This document shows positions 5,356 to 5,382 of a stretch of 5,382 nucleotides of DNA, piece by piece. The translations under genes and the position numbers were made by a program. Numbering within the stretch: position 1 is the stretch's first letter; every line of letters starts with the position of its first letter. The notes below the pieces were generated by a model, which worked only from the letters and a program-made list of their open reading frames with translations, ran no database searches and was not told where the DNA came from. Source of the stretch: Chitinophaga pinensis (GTDB lineage Bacteria; Bacteroidota; Bacteroidia; Chitinophagales; Chitinophagaceae); NCBI GenBank assembly GCA_943331145.2, contig CALQKL020000158.1:1-5382 (forward strand), read 5' to 3'.

Positions 5356-5382
5356 ATGAAAAAAATTGATCGATATATACTC
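5356..5382 (+). CDS. Start of possible LptF/LptG-family permease, cut by window end
   Basis: An ATG at 5356 opens nine codons, MKKIDRYIL, that run to the last base of the window. N-termini of the form MKK(I/L)D.YI(L/I) followed by KKF and a membrane segment are typical of YjgP/YjgQ (LptF/LptG) permeases in Bacteroidota. These proteins form the inner-membrane part of the lipopolysaccharide export transporter. A promoter-like TATCTTGC lies seven bases upstream, which supports a real gene start. With only nine residues, family membership is a guess from N-terminal resemblance. Confidence 0.45.

Overview
This window is ordinary core-genome sequence from an AT-rich member of the Bacteroidota. The ribosomal proteins, SecY and methionine aminopeptidase all look like Bacteroidota versions. 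None of the start codons is preceded by a Shine-Dalgarno-like purine box, which is typical of that phylum. One gene has a phylum-type -7 element (TAnnTTTG-like) almost touching its start codon. A Chitinophagia-like lineage is plausible from SecY and Map, but that is only an impression and cannot be settled here.

Layout. Positions 1-3049 are the end of the spc ribosomal-protein operon in its standard order: rplR (L18, 5' end cut off by the window), rpsE (S5), rpmD (L30), rplO (L15) and secY. Then come map (methionine aminopeptidase, 3124-3927), a flavoprotein of the HI0933/YhiN/BaiN family (3975-5213), a short-repeat intergenic region (to about 5355), and the first nine codons of a gene whose N-terminus resembles LptF/LptG-type permeases (5356 to the window end). 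All genes are on the + strand. There is no gene-free stretch longer than 300 bases.

How the genes work together. L18, S5, L30 and L15 are structural parts of the ribosome. SecY is the membrane channel through which many new proteins leave the cytoplasm. Map trims the initiator methionine from new chains. The flavoprotein has no evident link to translation and appears to have its own promoter.

Points of interest. Terminator-like hairpins lie after rpmD, rplO and secY, so the operon is probably subdivided. The infA-rpmJ-rpsM run expected after secY/map is absent. A strictly phased 9-bp repeat array overlaps the 3' end of the flavoprotein gene and supplies its last codons. SecY has Met where E. 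coli has the functionally important Arg357. I see no mobile element, CRISPR array, RNA gene or clearly new multi-gene system.
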